Assembly (NCBI GenBank): GCA_948567375.1 | Contig: OX419757.1 | Coordinates: 38,130,001 to 38,194,000, forward strand | Length of the DNA stretch: 64,000 nt | Reading direction: 5' to 3' | DNA from: Lunularia cruciata | Lineage: Eukaryota; Streptophyta; Marchantiopsida; Lunulariales; Lunulariaceae | Shown here: in pieces, positions 13,903 to 26,394 of the stretch | Position numbering within the stretch: position 1 is the first letter of the stretch | How the letters are laid out: each line of letters opens with the position of its first letter | Notes under the pieces: model-generated | Told to the model about the DNA's origin: nothing | Seen by the model: only the letters and a program-made list of their open reading frames with translations | Database searches by the model: none | Position numbers and translations under genes: made by a program

Positions 13903-15102
13903 TGTCAACTGGGCAAAGGTACCAAGTCAAAAGGATGAGAAACCATCTACAAGATGGTACATCATTGTGGGATAGTGAAGGATTATGGGATCCTTATGTG
14001 CAGGGCTAAAAAACAAAATCTCTATGGACCAAATTCAGTCCAAGTGCAAGAGAAGTATAGAAGTGTTATGGGACCTTCCACATGCTGACTTAGTAAAGAA
14101 GTATGGGTGAACAATATTATGGGTTCTTGTATTATAGCAAAAGAGGTGAGAAACCATCTACAAGATGGTACATCAATGTGGGATAGTGAAGGATTCTGGG
14201 ATCCTTATGTGCAAGGCTGCAAAAAAAATTCTCTATGGACCAATTAAGTCCAAGTGCAAGAGAAGTATAGAAGTGTTATGGGACCTTCTACAGGCTGACA
14301 AAGTAAAAGAGGTATTATAGCAAAAGAGGTAGGTAGTAATTAAGAATTAGGCAGCACTCTGATGATATTCAGAGTAGATATAATCTAGGTTAGGAACATC
14401 TAGGTAAGGAGAGCCAATTGGCATTCTTGATGCAAGCACGTAGGAAGGTAGCTACTACAAGAAGAGAAGTGATTAGGGTAGAATAGCTATTTAAGTGGAT
14501 GGTTTTTCTTGTTTATGTGTAATCTAAAAACCTAGAGTCTACGATTGGGAGTTCTTGTCAAAGTCACTCATCTCTCACAACCTTGTGTTCACCTACAAGC
14601 TTGAAGGAATGGATATGAGTGTGACTATGTGAATCAAAGGTTGCCATGTAATAAGGAGGCATTATTGATGTTGGCCCTAGGATCTAAGTATCCAATGATA
14701 ATAAACAAGCCATGACTCTATTCTGATTTCTATGAATGTTGAGTTGAAAGTGTGAATTCTATTGAATTATATCTATTGTGTTAGTTAGTCATCACCCAGT
14801 CTGATTATATAGAAGGATGCATGAGAGACTTGCCTAGCAAGACTTTGGAAGGAAAAACCTCAAGTACCATACTAAGGAGGCCAAAGAGCTTGCAAGTGTG
14901 ACTGACTTATGGGCTAACTCCAAGGGTAAGTGTCCTCACAAGATTCCCATACCTGAGTGGAGTTAGAAATGGCTACAAGAATCTTGTCAACACCTCCTCC
15001 CCAAGCCAAGTAAATAGCCAGCTGTGCAAGGACCATATTGACTTCCCCTTCTCTTGTAGCATTCTTTATCTTCCACTCTTGGATAGGAAAACCTTGTCAA
15101 CA
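13903..15102 (+). repeat. 3' LTR of element A, with internal tandem duplication
   Basis: Partner of 819-1861. It is about 157 bp longer because a block starting GAGAAACCATCTACAAGATGG occurs twice, at 13937 and 14148 (period 211 bp, second copy shortened at its end). The 5' LTR has this block once. The rest is roughly collinear with the 5' LTR. Confidence 0.75.
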
Positions 15103-18100
15103 CCTAAGAGGCAATGTGTTTGCTTACACCAAGGCATATTAGCACCTCAAGAATGTAATGTACATGGACCAAGAGTGGCCTTGTATGACAAAGGAGGTGC
15201 CCAAGAAATTTGAGGTGTCATTCAAGCACAAGAAGACAAGGAGTAGTTAGAAAGTTCATGGATACAATCCCATGAGCCACATCACAATGACATCAATAAT
15301 GAAGTTATTCAAGTTCAAAAGAAAAATGTATGTCAAAAATGACCATGCCATGTTCTTCCAACTATTACACAAAGGCAAGCCATTGGATTGGGCAAAGATG
15401 TTTTACCATCAAACTAGATAATTGATTGAGCAATTGTAGAAGAGTGGGAGAAATACCTTCCTCTCCCTATTCATGATAGACTTCTACATTGGAATGAAGC
15501 TAATGAAGGAGGAGGAGAAGTTTTCCTCTACTCACCTTTACTCACCAAGACACTACCACTCTTAGCTAAGTTTGAGTCTAAATTGTAGAGGTATAAAGAA
15601 GCCCTACAGAATACCAAAAGATAGAACAATAGGTCAAGATTTCAGATACTACCAAAGCAAGCTCAAGAAAAGGAAGAACAATGTGGTAGTGATTGAGTCA
15701 ACAACAAAGAGGCACAAGGCTAACCCTCAAGTAATGAATGACTATTCAATGGAGACTGATTCCAACACAAAAGGGGACTCAAGGTCAGAGAGTGAGGACA
15801 AAGATAATCACATAGTAGAGGTTACTCCTAGTACAAGGCTTGTGTAGATACATGATGACAAGGAGGAAAGAGGTCGTGAGCAATCACCAATACCAAAATG
15901 ACCACCCCTAATGCTAGTGATATCCTTTTCCAAGATAGAGTTATCCTCAAATAGAGAGGACGGCAACATAGACCAAGAAGGAGAGATACAATCCACCCCT
16001 ACAACAAGGTTAGAGCCAAGCCATATATAGACCATTTCCTAAAAAGGATAAGAAATATTTTGAAGATAAGTAAGAAGGAGTTACAATTGCAACATCATAT
16101 GGGTGTGCAATCCCAAATCCTGAGAGCAAATCATGGACTATCTTGGGTAATATAGGAGTTCAATGTTTGCATGTAAGGGACTTGCCAAAAGGAGAGTTAA
16201 ATTTTGGCCTGAGACCTATGCCAACAAGTTCAAGAGTAGGAAGTTCATGAGAGAAGAAGGGACCTACAAGCTTGGAGAAAGGTAAAGAGAAGAGTCAAGA
16301 CTTCCTCTTAACACTAGATTTATTACTAGATCCGGTGGAGTACCCATCCAAGCTCAATTAGAAGAGGTAGTGGACCAAGTAGGAGAAGTAGGGTCATGAT
16401 CCAAAGAGGTGCTAGAAGTGAGGGGCACCTTGATGGTTCCTAAGGTAGAGAACTCCACCCAACAAAGAGATAAGAGTGGATATGTTGTTCAAAAGAAGGG
16501 AAACCTCATGGGACCATCACAAGAAAAAACTCAAACATCTTTTTAAATTCCTTAACACATGTTTATGTGGGTTGTCCATACATTGGTGCACACTTTAAAA
16601 TTGATAGAATACTAACTCCTTTTCTACCAAAGTATACAATCAGATGTGAATAGTTACCTAAGGTTTGTAGAGTGCCTTCAATATCAGAGCACTTACTAGG
16701 AGAAGCACAAGGTATCAAAGAAGCTAATGATTTCCCAAGGAGGAAGCACGAGGTATCAAAGAAGATAATGACTGCTCACAATAATCACAAGGCTCAAGGT
16801 GCAACTCTCTATGAAGACAATAAAAATCATGAGCAAGAGTAATACCTAACTTGGACAAAGGACATAATAAATTTGCAAGAGCTCACACAACTCAAGGAGT
16901 GACTTGCAATGGACAAAGAAAAGTATTATGAGCAAGGACAGGGAGGTAGCCACTCTAATGTAAGAATTGGAAGCTACTTGTGCATGGAAGATTCACAAAC
17001 TTAAGAAGAAGCTTGTTGACAAATAAATATCTTTGGATTCTGCTCATGAACAATATAAGTATGGGGTGAACATAGGGACCTAGTGGAAGAAAGATGAGAA
17101 TGCATGCTATGAAATTATAATGTGGAGTTGCAAAGGGCAAAAGTTGAGGTCAATGTTATGAATGTAGCAACGGAGCAATTCAATCAAGCCTTCATAGATT
17201 ATAGGAAGGAGCAGGATGATCAAGCATGTGCTCAAGATGAGGAAGTTGCTTCCTTGAAGAAAGCCATGGGAGATGCACATAGTCAATTAGCCAAGGACAG
17301 ACTCACTCACAACACTTACAAAAGGAAGGCCAAGATGTGCATTGAAGAGCTGCCTACAATGGCTAACAAGTAGGAGGAAAAGAAGTAGATCTTCCATGTA
17401 CAAGTAAGGCAAGAGGTAGAAGTAGAGATGCAAGCCATCAAGGATACCTTGGAGGAGGAGCAGATGAGAGTCTTAATAGTAGTAGTAAAGGATACCACAA
17501 ATTGCATGAAAGTGCCAGTGGAGATGTTGGTCATGACTCAAGCCCACCAAACAAAGTTGAGGGAACTAAAGTCAGCAATCCATGCACTAGAGGCAAAGGT
17601 TTACTCCAGCAAGAAATTGACCTAGGTGTTGGATTGCTTGAAGAAGCATACAAACTCCAAGTTCTAGAAAGTCTTGACCAACATTCAGAAAGAACTTGCA
17701 AAGCATGGCAACCAGATAAATAAGCTAATTTGGATATGCAAAGTCAAAGGGAGTTCAACCTAATGAGGACTTGGGTGTGTTTTATATAGAGAATTAGAAT
17801 TGAGTCAGAATTAAGAGACTATCAGAGTCAAGCTTCATTGTGGTGGGAGACCATCAGAGTTTTGAAACCATTAGAGTCAAGTATCATAATAGTGGTACAC
17901 TATAATTGGAGTAAGATGCCATGTACTAGATCAATTTTATAGGCATAGTGATACTTGTGTACAATAGGAAAATTTTGATAGTGAAACATCATTGGGACCA
18001 TTCTCTTGATGTTTTAGTTGAAGTTATTGAAAAGTAGAGTGTACAATAGGGGCACTGCTATGAAGGTTGTTTTGTCACAACCTTTTTGTTAAGATGATAA

Positions 18101-18700
18101 GGCATTTACATTATGGTTAAGTGCTGATAGGAGTAGAGCTAATTATGGATTTTCATGGCACCTAGCCATTGGATTCACCATATGATTGTGTAGTTAGAAG
18201 TATAAGGGAATTAGCCCTCAAGTAATTCTAGTTCAGACCTTCATCTTTTCATCCAGTTTTTTGTATGCTCAATCTATGTGTCTATATGTCTATGACTTGG
18301 GTTTTACCATTGAAGTAGATGCATAAGGACCTCCACAATCCTTAAGAGTATTGGTGTGAGAGTTTTGTATGTTTTCTGATGGGTTGATCAAGTAGTAGTG
18401 AGGAATCAAAGTAGGAATGTAGGTGTTGGAGTGAAGGAGTGTATTTGGGCTTGATTAGGGGCTAGAGTCCCTAGAGTTCTGAGTACTCAATGTAGTTTTT
18501 TGAGCTGGCCTATCTCTCACTCAGGATGAAGCTCTGATTGCTATTAGGGTGGCACACCATGGACTGAAAAGGCAAAGAACCAAACTCCATCACACTCTTC
18601 CAAGGCTCAAACTCCAAGGCACAAGCCATTGCTCACTAAATAATTCAATGAGAGAGATAGTTGCAAATGAAAGGATGATGAGTACCTCCTCACCCCTAGT
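15103..18700 (+). pseudogene. Further retroelement-derived coding debris with coiled-coil segments
   Basis: No intact gene. Collinear broken frames at 15120-15850 (containing HAMFFQLLHKGKPLDWAKM and a Lys-rich tail to 15847) and at 17122-17625 (Glu/Lys/Gln-rich, strongly heptad-like) resemble in composition and order the extra region of element A at 9-11.6 kb. A second, truncated copy of a related element is the simplest reading. From about 17.75 to 18.7 kb I see only AT-rich, CpG-poor non-coding sequence. Confidence 0.4.
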
Positions 18701-18993
18701 TTATATACTTGTAAAATAGTTACACATCAATGTTAATAATTACCATATTAACTCAAGTTACTAGGCAAAAAGTCATATAAAGTCTAAGTTTCAAGGAATA
18801 ATCCCCTAAGCGTGGAGTCTTATCTTGACTTCTAATTCAAAAATTTCACATGGGCTATCCTTGGACTATAGAAGAATCTGAAAAGGCTTGTGGGTCCAAA
18901 AGTTCTCAACTCTTTCCTCAAAGCTAAACATCTAAGAATAATTTCAAGTCAATACACTAGAATCTAAAATAGTGGTGCTCACTCTTTTAACTT

Positions 18994-19025
18994 CCTCTAA
19001 AGTAGAGTCACCTCTACTTTAGAGG
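18994..19025. repeat. Perfect hairpin, 14-bp arms, 4-nt loop
   Basis: CCTCTAAAGTAGAG, loop TCAC, then the exact reverse complement. It lies in AT-rich non-coding DNA. One of five similar perfect hairpins in the window. Confidence 0.9.
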
Positions 19026-19209
19026 TGACACTACTTCACCTTCATCTTTCTTGGCTATGACTAACTCTAGCTAATCATGGCTAATGTAGAAGCTTGCTCT
19101 AACTCTATATAAATAATATACTCAACTACTTTCAATATCAAATTAAATATCATAATAGAGCACACATGCACCAATGGGTGTTACTATGCATTGAAAGGTC
19201 ATCTAGGAT

Positions 19210-19765
19210 TGGGAGGAGTTGTTAGTTAATACAACTAACATAGACTTTGGAAATATCCTTTGTTTGACTCTTAGTAGACCAAACATAAGGTATGCTATTT
19301 GTCCAATGAATCAATCTTTACAATCACCAAGGAAGCTACATCTTGATAAGATTTGGGGGAATTTATATAATATAAATTTTACCATTCAATTTGGTCTTCA
19401 CTATTCAACAAGTGTGTTATGCATTATACTAGGTTTTTTGCCCTTTCATCAACATAATCATAATATGGAGGTGCCACAAATATTACATATGAATTAACTA
19501 GGCTTCACACCTTGTTAAAAGATATGAGATATAAATTTCTAGATCCTATAATCTTAAGTACGTATAATATTTTTAGTATTAAACTTGCTAAAAATCCAAT
19601 ATTTCATACCAAGACTAAACATATTGAGGTTCATTGTCATTTTAGTGGATAGAAGGTAGTGGTTGGAAGAATTAGATCTAAATTATATTTCTACCAATCA
19701 GCAACTTGAAAACCTTAGCAACTTGCTGATGTTTTCACCAAAAATTTACCTGGAGGTTAGCTTGA
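19210..19765 (+). pseudogene. Ty1/Copia pol 3' end relic (RT tail and RNase H)
   Basis: The frame reads LTLSRPNIRYA and LQSPRKLHL (about 19258-19345), the stretch that ends Copia RT. After a frame change come NPIFHTKTKHIEVHCHF (about 19592-19645) and QLADVFTKNLPG (about 19719-19754), which are hallmarks of the Copia RNase H C-terminus. Stops and shifts make it non-functional. The upstream pol is missing. Confidence 0.85.
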
Positions 19766-20400
19766 TGCAAAGTATTAATTATGTCACAAGTTAATGATAC
19801 TGGCTGTTATGCTACTGTTAGCAGCAGTGTGACTATATTTCTTTAGTCACAACTTTTAAAATTTTGGTAAAGAATGACCTATAAGCAAGAAAATTTATCC
19901 ATTTCTATTCTTACATATATTATATATGTTTAAATTGCATTGGAGATGGTAATACATGTGACATCCAATAGTTGCGGTTGGTATAGCTATTACCATATAT
20001 AGTAACAAAAGTTAACGTTTACACAAAAACACCACTTGGCCGCGGCCCTAGTTAAAGTTAGAGCACACAATGCTTTTATATAGGATTCCCTTTTATTGTG
20101 AAGAGTTTCACTCCATCCAGATCTAGAAATCTAGATGTATAGTCAAGAAAGGTTGAACAGCAAAGAAGTGAGAGCAGCAGTCAATAGAGGCAAAACCGGG
20201 TAACATGTCCGAATGTTTAATTCAGAACCTCATACTACACTACAGGTAATATATTCCTCAATTGATGTGACTAGATTTGTAATAAGATTAAGTTTGCAGA
20301 AGTGCTTTGAGTATCTCTTTAATACTCTTTATGTTTCAGAATTGATAGGTAGATTTGAGTGAATTTCATGAAACTTTTAAATTCTATTTATTTTTATAAA
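19766..20400 (+). other. Probable Copia 3' LTR remnant, then transition to CpG-containing DNA
   Basis: Directly downstream of the Copia pol tail an LTR is expected. The sequence contains GCTTTTATATAGG (about 20072), a plausible LTR promoter TATA, but a partner LTR is not in the window, so boundaries are unknown. CpG dinucleotides become common from about 20.0 kb onward. Confidence 0.35.
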
Positions 20401-23400
20401 AGAGATATCGCGTACCATTTTCCCGTGATGATTGATTGAATCACCGATATACTGGTCATGACAGAAGGCCACTATAAAATGATCAGGAAGGCTCGTTATC
20501 CCATATTTGGAATAAACTTGCCTAAACTTGCGTTATCATGAAAGATTTCCAGATGTTGATTGAAAATTTACCCATAATATCTACGGTGCATGGATCTACC
20601 ACACACATTCTGGTCAATGGAGGACAAAGTACAGTAAAGCGGGGCCTGAGCCGACAGTGTCATAACAATCCAGTGCGACAAATTTTGATGGCTGCGCCAA
20701 AATGGAGTTTGGCTATGCCAGAACCTCATGAGAAAGTAGTGGTCGAAGACTTGCTTCCTAGTCGTATCAGCAGATACAACGAGTGCATATGGGGGGATCT
20801 TACCTGACCAAAGGCGGTGCTTTGGTGATGATGAGCACTCACGTAGACAAGCAGAGCGACTAGTATATTAATATGGCTTCATAATCCCGGTTATTCCAGA
20901 TATAGCAAATGTTAGCTCTGTGAGTCGCTTGCTCCTTTGAGTTCAATATCAGAACTAATATTCAGTGTGTGATTTCAGTCAGAAGCTTCCTGTCAAAGCT
21001 GGCAAGAACATAGAATCTCTCAAAGTTAAAGCGTAAAGATCTGATACATAGCTACAAGTCGACAAGTACATAACACTTTTGTAGAACGTTAATTGTAGCG
21101 GCTACCCGTGCTTTAGATAGTTTCTATGCCTGCCTTAGTTTCAGAGTGGTATATCTCACAGGATCAGCAAAATATGCGCATCTGCTGATGGTCATTCCTA
21201 AGCCTTCCTCTCGAACTTTCCTAGATTGCACCAGCCATTTGGAGCCAAGATATAAAGTTTGGGACTGATGGGTTACCGTGTTTAACGACTGCTCATGTAC
21301 GCGTTCGATAGACTCTTAAACCAAATAATGAATAATTGGTCGTTAACTCCATCTCAGCATTGGACATATGATCACGCTTTCGAATTCAGTCAATTGTATT
21401 CTAAGAATATGCTGATGGATAAATTCTGCTGTAATTCCGAGTGGCTCAAGGTAGCTTGGCTCTTGTTCCAGATCCACTGAACCAGAGATAGACAACAATT
21501 AGGTGCGTGATTGGTATTATAAATCATCGCTTATTCTCATTCCATGGCATTCTTTATCAATACTGACCTGATTCAGAACTGTATGAAACTAAGAATTCTG
21601 AACCATACGTAATCCTTAGTTAAATGCACACTGTGAGTAATCACTGTTTCCTATTTTGCTTTTCGAGTTCACCTTCATTTACGAAGATCACGAAAACATC
21701 TTAAACTGTGTGCTAGCGTATTCATATTGATCAATCCAATGACAACTTAGAACCACCAGCATTGACATAAGAGCGTGATATGGAATCCGGGATACATGTG
21801 AATGTGAATGAATGTAACTCGGTGGCGCACGGAGTTGATTATTCTTCCTTATTTCTTTCCTAGAGCATCAGTGGGACACGTTAGAAACAACATCATAAAA
21901 TTTTGGTAACTTTATTCAGTTTACGTTTGTTAGTGACTAATTCAAAGAACCAAGGTATTTTAACACTTAGACGAAGGTTACTTGTCCTTCCTATCATAAT
22001 CAACGCTCAATGATGTTAACATGAACTTTAGTTCTATGCAATGTCTTCACTGGAACGATAAAACCAAAATTGACGACAATGTTGTCTCCAACGCAATTGA
22101 AACTTTCATTATCTGATGGACTTGTGTCCCATTACTCTCGTTTTAATGACGATACAAAAGGAGTTCGGCTAGTCCATATAATACCGTCTCTTGACACCGT
22201 GACATTGAAATCACCAAAGAGGTACACCAATCTAGCAAGCTAGCTACAAAAGAACAATTTTCTAAAAATCTAGGAATGATGGGCATTTGTTGACATGAAA
22301 ATGTGAAGTAAGCATATTGACGGGTTCGAGCTCGTCAATATTTAGTGATGCATACTTCGGGGTTGCATCTTTCTGCCACATATGTATGTATTGCAACTGC
22401 ATCAGATCTCCTTGATAAACGTCTGGGGGTCGTTGTTCTGATGCCGTGACCAGATGATGACTTCATTAGTTTTACTTTTGAGGCTAACTTGTACGGCTTG
22501 ATGAGGTCTTCCCATACTTCGTGTTTTCTACGCGGTCGCCCTTTTCACTTGTACCGAGCTAACTCTCAGAACAGTGCGTCGCGACTTAATTTAAAAGCTC
22601 TGGAAATTCATACTCTGGGAAAGTCAAAGCTCCCCAACGAACGAAGTAATCACGTCCAAGTCCAACACCTTTTAGCCCCATGGGCATAATAACTTTCATA
22701 ACCCACAAAGTTTCAAGCATCTGAAGGTCTCACAATCAGTACGAATTTAATGTTAGAATGGACGGACGGACCCATCTTCTGTAAGATAGGAGATATTAGT
22801 TCAACGATGTTGTATGGTTCAAGGTCTCGAGGTACGTTATCAGTCCGTAACAGTGGACGAACGGACGGATCAACCCTATAACGAAAGAGGCCCTGCTGTA
22901 CTTCAGCTTAAATACCCGTGATCGATGTGCAGATCATCAGATCAATCTTAGAAGGCCAGAAGCATTCTCGAACTCGAATTGTATAACTAAGTGCCGCGCT
23001 GCTTCTGAGCGGTTTAGTGAACTATGCTGTGTAACGGAATACTACAAATATAGTACACGTAGTATCTATCATGCGAGTAACCACCAGGTCCTGGAGTTGA
23101 CAGCATGTAAGATTGACTGCCGCTGTGGAGGTGTGTTTACCCACTCTTCCTCGTCAATGGGAGTCATCAGCTTCCGGCTGTGAGCAGCTTCTTCGTGAGG
23201 ACAGCGAATCTGCACTCAATCTAGGTATGCAGAATACTATGGGGTACTCTGGTCCTTCCGACTGTATCCATCACGTCTTGTGCTGAACTGAACTTTATGC
23301 GTGCTTACATCAGAGCGCATTCCAAAGTGAATGGCAAGTTTTAGGTGGTGAGGGTATCATTCTTTGAAGTTGTTGACGTCGGCATTTACGGGCAGCGCCC

Positions 23401-23740
23401 GCCCGTCGATTTATGTTTGTGACTGTTAGATATGTGCTTCAGCAGTGAAGAACTTGATAATGATCCACTACACAGGGAAAGATTTTAAAGGTGATACTAA
23501 GAATCAGACAATGCAATTATAGCTTCATGGCTGACATGAGTTTTCTCCGCCGGACGTCGGTCTCTTATACGGTCTCTTATACGAGGAGCATCTGACGACA
23601 TTGATAGATACATCCATAGATGGAGATGCTCAACTTCTCTGGGCTGCTAGATTTGTGAACTTACAGAGCTACAATCAAGGAACTCATACCATTTCTCTAG
23701 AATTCTGTTAAGGTTCAAATTGAGTGTAATGGATATGGCT
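20400..23740. other. Intergenic region without recognisable gene
   Basis: Short frames only, none with recognisable domains. Base composition and CpG content resemble the genic part of the window, not the left retroelement block. A block of about 55 bp at 22484-22540 recurs near 41102-41160 and is listed separately. Confidence 0.5.
22484..22540 (+). repeat. Dispersed repeat, copy 1
   Basis: TTGTACGGCTTGATGAGG followed by TCTTCCCATACTTCGTG and TACGCGGTCGCC is nearly repeated at 41107-41160 (TTGTATGGCTTGATGTGG, TCTTCCCATCCTTCG, CTACGCGGTCGCC). The similarity stops on both sides. It is probably a fragment of an unidentified repeat family. Confidence 0.6.
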
Positions 23741-23784
23741 TCTAAGTAGTGACTGACAGCAAGAAAGTCGAATGGAAAGAAAGA

Positions 23785-24255
23785 CTAGCTTCTATAATTT
23801 CTCGAGTAGGCATAGAACATCGTTCTCCTTGCTTGTGGAGAACCCCGCCGCTTACTTACTGAACCTGTACATGTAGCTGCAACGGAGAATCTAATGTGGT
23901 CATGCATATGGCGCTTTATCAGGGGCTGAGCACAAGCAGACGTAGAATGACAGGGAAATCTGAATTTTGTTACCTCTTTGAGTACATATTGTAGATCATT
24001 GTCCTTGCGTGAGAAACCCGCCACTTACTGAACCTGTACATGTATCTGCGTTGAAGGGAACTCATCCGATTTCATCGGACCTGTTCGATTGATTGCTTGG
24101 ATACTTCAGCACCTAATCAGTGGCTGAGAGCAAGAAGATGTAGTATGACGGGAGGACGGGCTTCCTTAATCTTCTCGAATAGATAGCGTAGATCATTCTC
24201 CTTGCTTATGAGGAACTCCGCCACCTACATTGCTAACCGAACCTGTACATCTGTC
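23785..24255 (+). repeat. Three imperfect tandem repeats in the PHT1 upstream region
   Basis: The block TCTCCTTGCTTGTGG..AACCCCGCC..CTTACTGAACCTGTACAT occurs three times; GAACCTGTAC starts at 23861, 24030 and 24239 (spacings 169 and 209 bp). Associated motifs such as AGATCATT and CAAGAAGATGTAG.ATGAC also recur. The array ends about 270 bp before the PHT1 start codon, so it could carry regulatory sites, but no P1BS element (GNATATNC) was seen in it. Confidence 0.8.
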
Positions 24256-24523
24256 AGAAAGACCGTATTCAACAGCTGATCAAAGGATTTTTAGAAGCTA
24301 CTAAGCTCAGTTTCTTGTGAGGATGTGATGATGCTATCACCTAGTTCCATTTGAAAATTAACTCCTAATAATGGATGTGCAGATAAGAGGAGAGATTTTC
24401 ATGCGGTACTACAGATTAGCGCCGGAGATCCGAGGTGGAAATCAACTGGTGCTAGTGAGCTCGAGTTTTGGATACAAGAGGGTGTAGCAATTGGTTGAGA
24501 ACAACAATACGAAGACAGCTGCA

Positions 24524-26143
24524 ATGACGCAGAGGACGCAACAACTGGAGGTCCTGACAGCTCTTGACCAAGCGAAGACGCAATTGTATCACTTCACAGC
24601 AATTGTTATCGCTGGAATGGGTTTCTTCACCGATGCATATGATCTGTTCTGTATATCGGTGATACAGAAGCTTCTTGGACGATTGTACTATTACGATTCT
24701 GCTACAGGAAAACCTGGAAAACTTCCCATAAATGTGGCCGCTGCTGTCAGTGGTGTAGCTCTATGTGGAACTCTAGCAGGGCAGATCTTCTTTGGCTGGT
24801 TAGGAGACAAGTTGGGACGAAAGAAGGTGTATGGATTAACTTTGATGATAATGATTTTCTGCTCCATCGCTTGCGCGCTGTCGCTTGGCTCAACACCTAC
24901 CTCTGTGATGGGAACCCTGTGTTTCTTCAGGTTCTGGCTGGGCTTTGGAATTGGAGGTGACTATCCTCTGTCTGCTACAATTATGTCCGAATACGCAAAC
25001 ACCAAGACTAGAGGAGCATTTATTGCTGCAGTTTTCGCCATGCAGGGATTCGGAATTCTTAGTGCAGGAGCAGTGGGTGTTATCCTAGCAAGCATTTTCA
25101 ATAAAAGGTTTCCTACTCCCACCTTCTTTGAAGATCCAATAAGGTCCACTGCTCCTGAGGCAGATTTCTTGTGGCGCATTATTTTTTTACTGGGAGCTGT
25201 GCCAGCTGCAGCCACGTACTATTACCGCATGAAGATGCCAGAAACCGCTCGTTACACAGCGCTGGTGGCTGGAAATGCTCAGAAGGCTGCAGGGGATATG
25301 GCAAAGGTTCTCAAAGTTTCAGCAACTGTATTCGAACATGATCTCAAGACAGATGTGAAGATGTCTAGAAAAGAATATGGCATCTCCGACGCTTTATTCT
25401 GGAGGAAACATGGACTCCAATTGCTGGGAACAACAACCACATGGTTCATACTCGATGTTGCTTATTACAGCCAAAACTTGTTCCAGAGCGATGTCTTCTC
25501 TGCTGTTGGATGGTTGCCCGTTGCAGAGTCCATGACTGCAATTGAAGAAGTTTACAGAGTCTCGAAAGCACAGTGTCTGATCGCACTCTGCTCCACGGTT
25601 CCTGGCTACTGGGTTACGGTGCTTTTAATCGACCGCATTGGTAGATTCGTCATTCAGCTACAAGGTTTCATCTTCATGACAATCTTCATGCTCGCACTCA
25701 GCATCTCATACAATGACTTGAAGGATGGCGGTAAAGGGGACCACAGAATTTTTCTCGGATTGTATGCTCTCACATTCTTCTTCTCCAACTTTGGGCCCAA
25801 CGCAACGACCTTCATCGTCCCTGCAGAGCTGTTCCCGGCAAGAGTTAGAGCTACTTGCCACGGTATCTCTGCCGCAAGTGGAAAAGCTGGAGCTATTATC
25901 GGAGCGTTTGGATTTCTCTTCGCATCACAGCCAACGAAAGATCCGCCATATGGTTATCGACCTGGCATAGGATTGAAACGTACACTTATATGCTTGGGAC
26001 TTCTGAATGCCTGTGGAATTGCATTTACCTTCCTTATCCCCGAAACGAATAATAAGTCACTGGAAGACCTCAGCGGTGAAAACGATGATGAAGAAAACGT
26101 TAAAACCATATCTGATTCTATGCACCACGAAACCTTCAAGTAA
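24524..26143 (+). CDS. PHT1: PHT1-family high-affinity phosphate transporter
   Basis: A 539-residue H+/phosphate symporter of the plasma membrane, major facilitator superfamily, intronless in the coding part. The first ATG of the frame (24524) gives a start just before the conserved [19 protein letters not shown] segment; the upstream in-frame codons have no ATG. Landmarks: FFTDAYDLF (residues 34-42, TM1), MFS signature [11 protein letters not shown] (91-101), PHT1 signature [13 protein letters not shown] (144-156), [14 protein letters not shown] at the central loop, and [22 protein letters not shown] in the C-terminal half. Length fits the family (about 520-540). The tail is acidic and hydrophilic. 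The gene appears intact. Three tandem repeats lie upstream and a poly(A) signal lies 246 nt downstream. Inorganic phosphate uptake is the expected role; specificity and expression cannot be read here. Confidence 0.97.
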   Translation: MTQRTQQLEVLTALDQAKTQLYHFTAIVIAGMGFFTDAYDLFCISVIQKLLGRLYYYDSATGKPGKLPINVAAAVSGVALCGTLAGQIFFGWLGDKLGRKKVYGLTLMIMIFCSIACALSLGSTPTSVMGTLCFFRFWLGFGIGGDYPLSATIMSEYANTKTRGAFIAAVFAMQGFGILSAGAVGVILASIFNKRFPTPTFFEDPIRSTAPEADFLWRIIFLLGAVPAAATYYYRMKMPETARYTALVAGNAQKAAGDMAKVLKVSATVFEHDLKTDVKMSRKEYGISDALFWRKHGLQLLGTTTTWFILDVAYYSQNLFQSDVFSAVGWLPVAESMTAIEEVYRVSKAQCLIALCSTVPGYWVTVLLIDRIGRFVIQLQGFIFMTIFMLALSISYNDLKDGGKGDHRIFLGLYALTFFFSNFGPNATTFIVPAELFPARVRATCHGISAASGKAGAIIGAFGFLFASQPTKDPPYGYRPGIGLKRTLICLGLLNACGIAFTFLIPETNNKSLEDLSGENDDEENVKTISDSMHHETFK

Positions 26144-26388
26144 ATTATGTGAGATCAAAGTTCACTCGTCAGTTCTGATTACATATCCAGTCCTCACTAC
26201 CCTAGTAATTTAGCTCTGAGATGGATTAGAACCGCTTTAATTTGCCTTGTAATGTTCTAGCTCGTTTTCTCTTTTGGTTCTGTGATTTGCAAGTCATGGT
26301 CATTGGTCCTGGCTTTTTCGATCTAGACCGCAACTAGGCAACGTCTTCACTTAAAATCTGTATCTAAAAAGCACAGCAGACTGCTGTG

Positions 26389-26394
26389 AATAAA
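26389..26394 (+). terminator. Candidate polyadenylation signal of PHT1
   Basis: AATAAA lies about 246 nt after the PHT1 stop codon, preceded by a TGTAATGTT far-upstream-like element at about 26247. Spacing is normal for a plant 3' UTR. Confidence 0.55.

Larger units (their letters stand above)
819..15102 (+). mobile_element. Decayed Ty3/Gypsy LTR retrotransposon of about 14.3 kb (element A)
   Basis: LTR-like ends flank an internal region of about 12 kb. The order inside is a gag-like region (about 1.95-3.9 kb), protease (about 4.0-4.4 kb), reverse transcriptase (about 4.7-6.2 kb), RNase H (about 6.3-6.7 kb) and integrase (about 7.0-8.0 kb). RT before RNase H before integrase is the Gypsy order. 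A further 5.7 kb of broken coiled-coil-type coding sequence sits between integrase and the polypurine tract. All frames carry many stops and shifts, and CpG is scarce, as expected for a long-silenced, methylated element. The size and the extra downstream region recall large plant Gypsy families with additional ORFs, but I cannot assign a named family. Confidence 0.8.
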
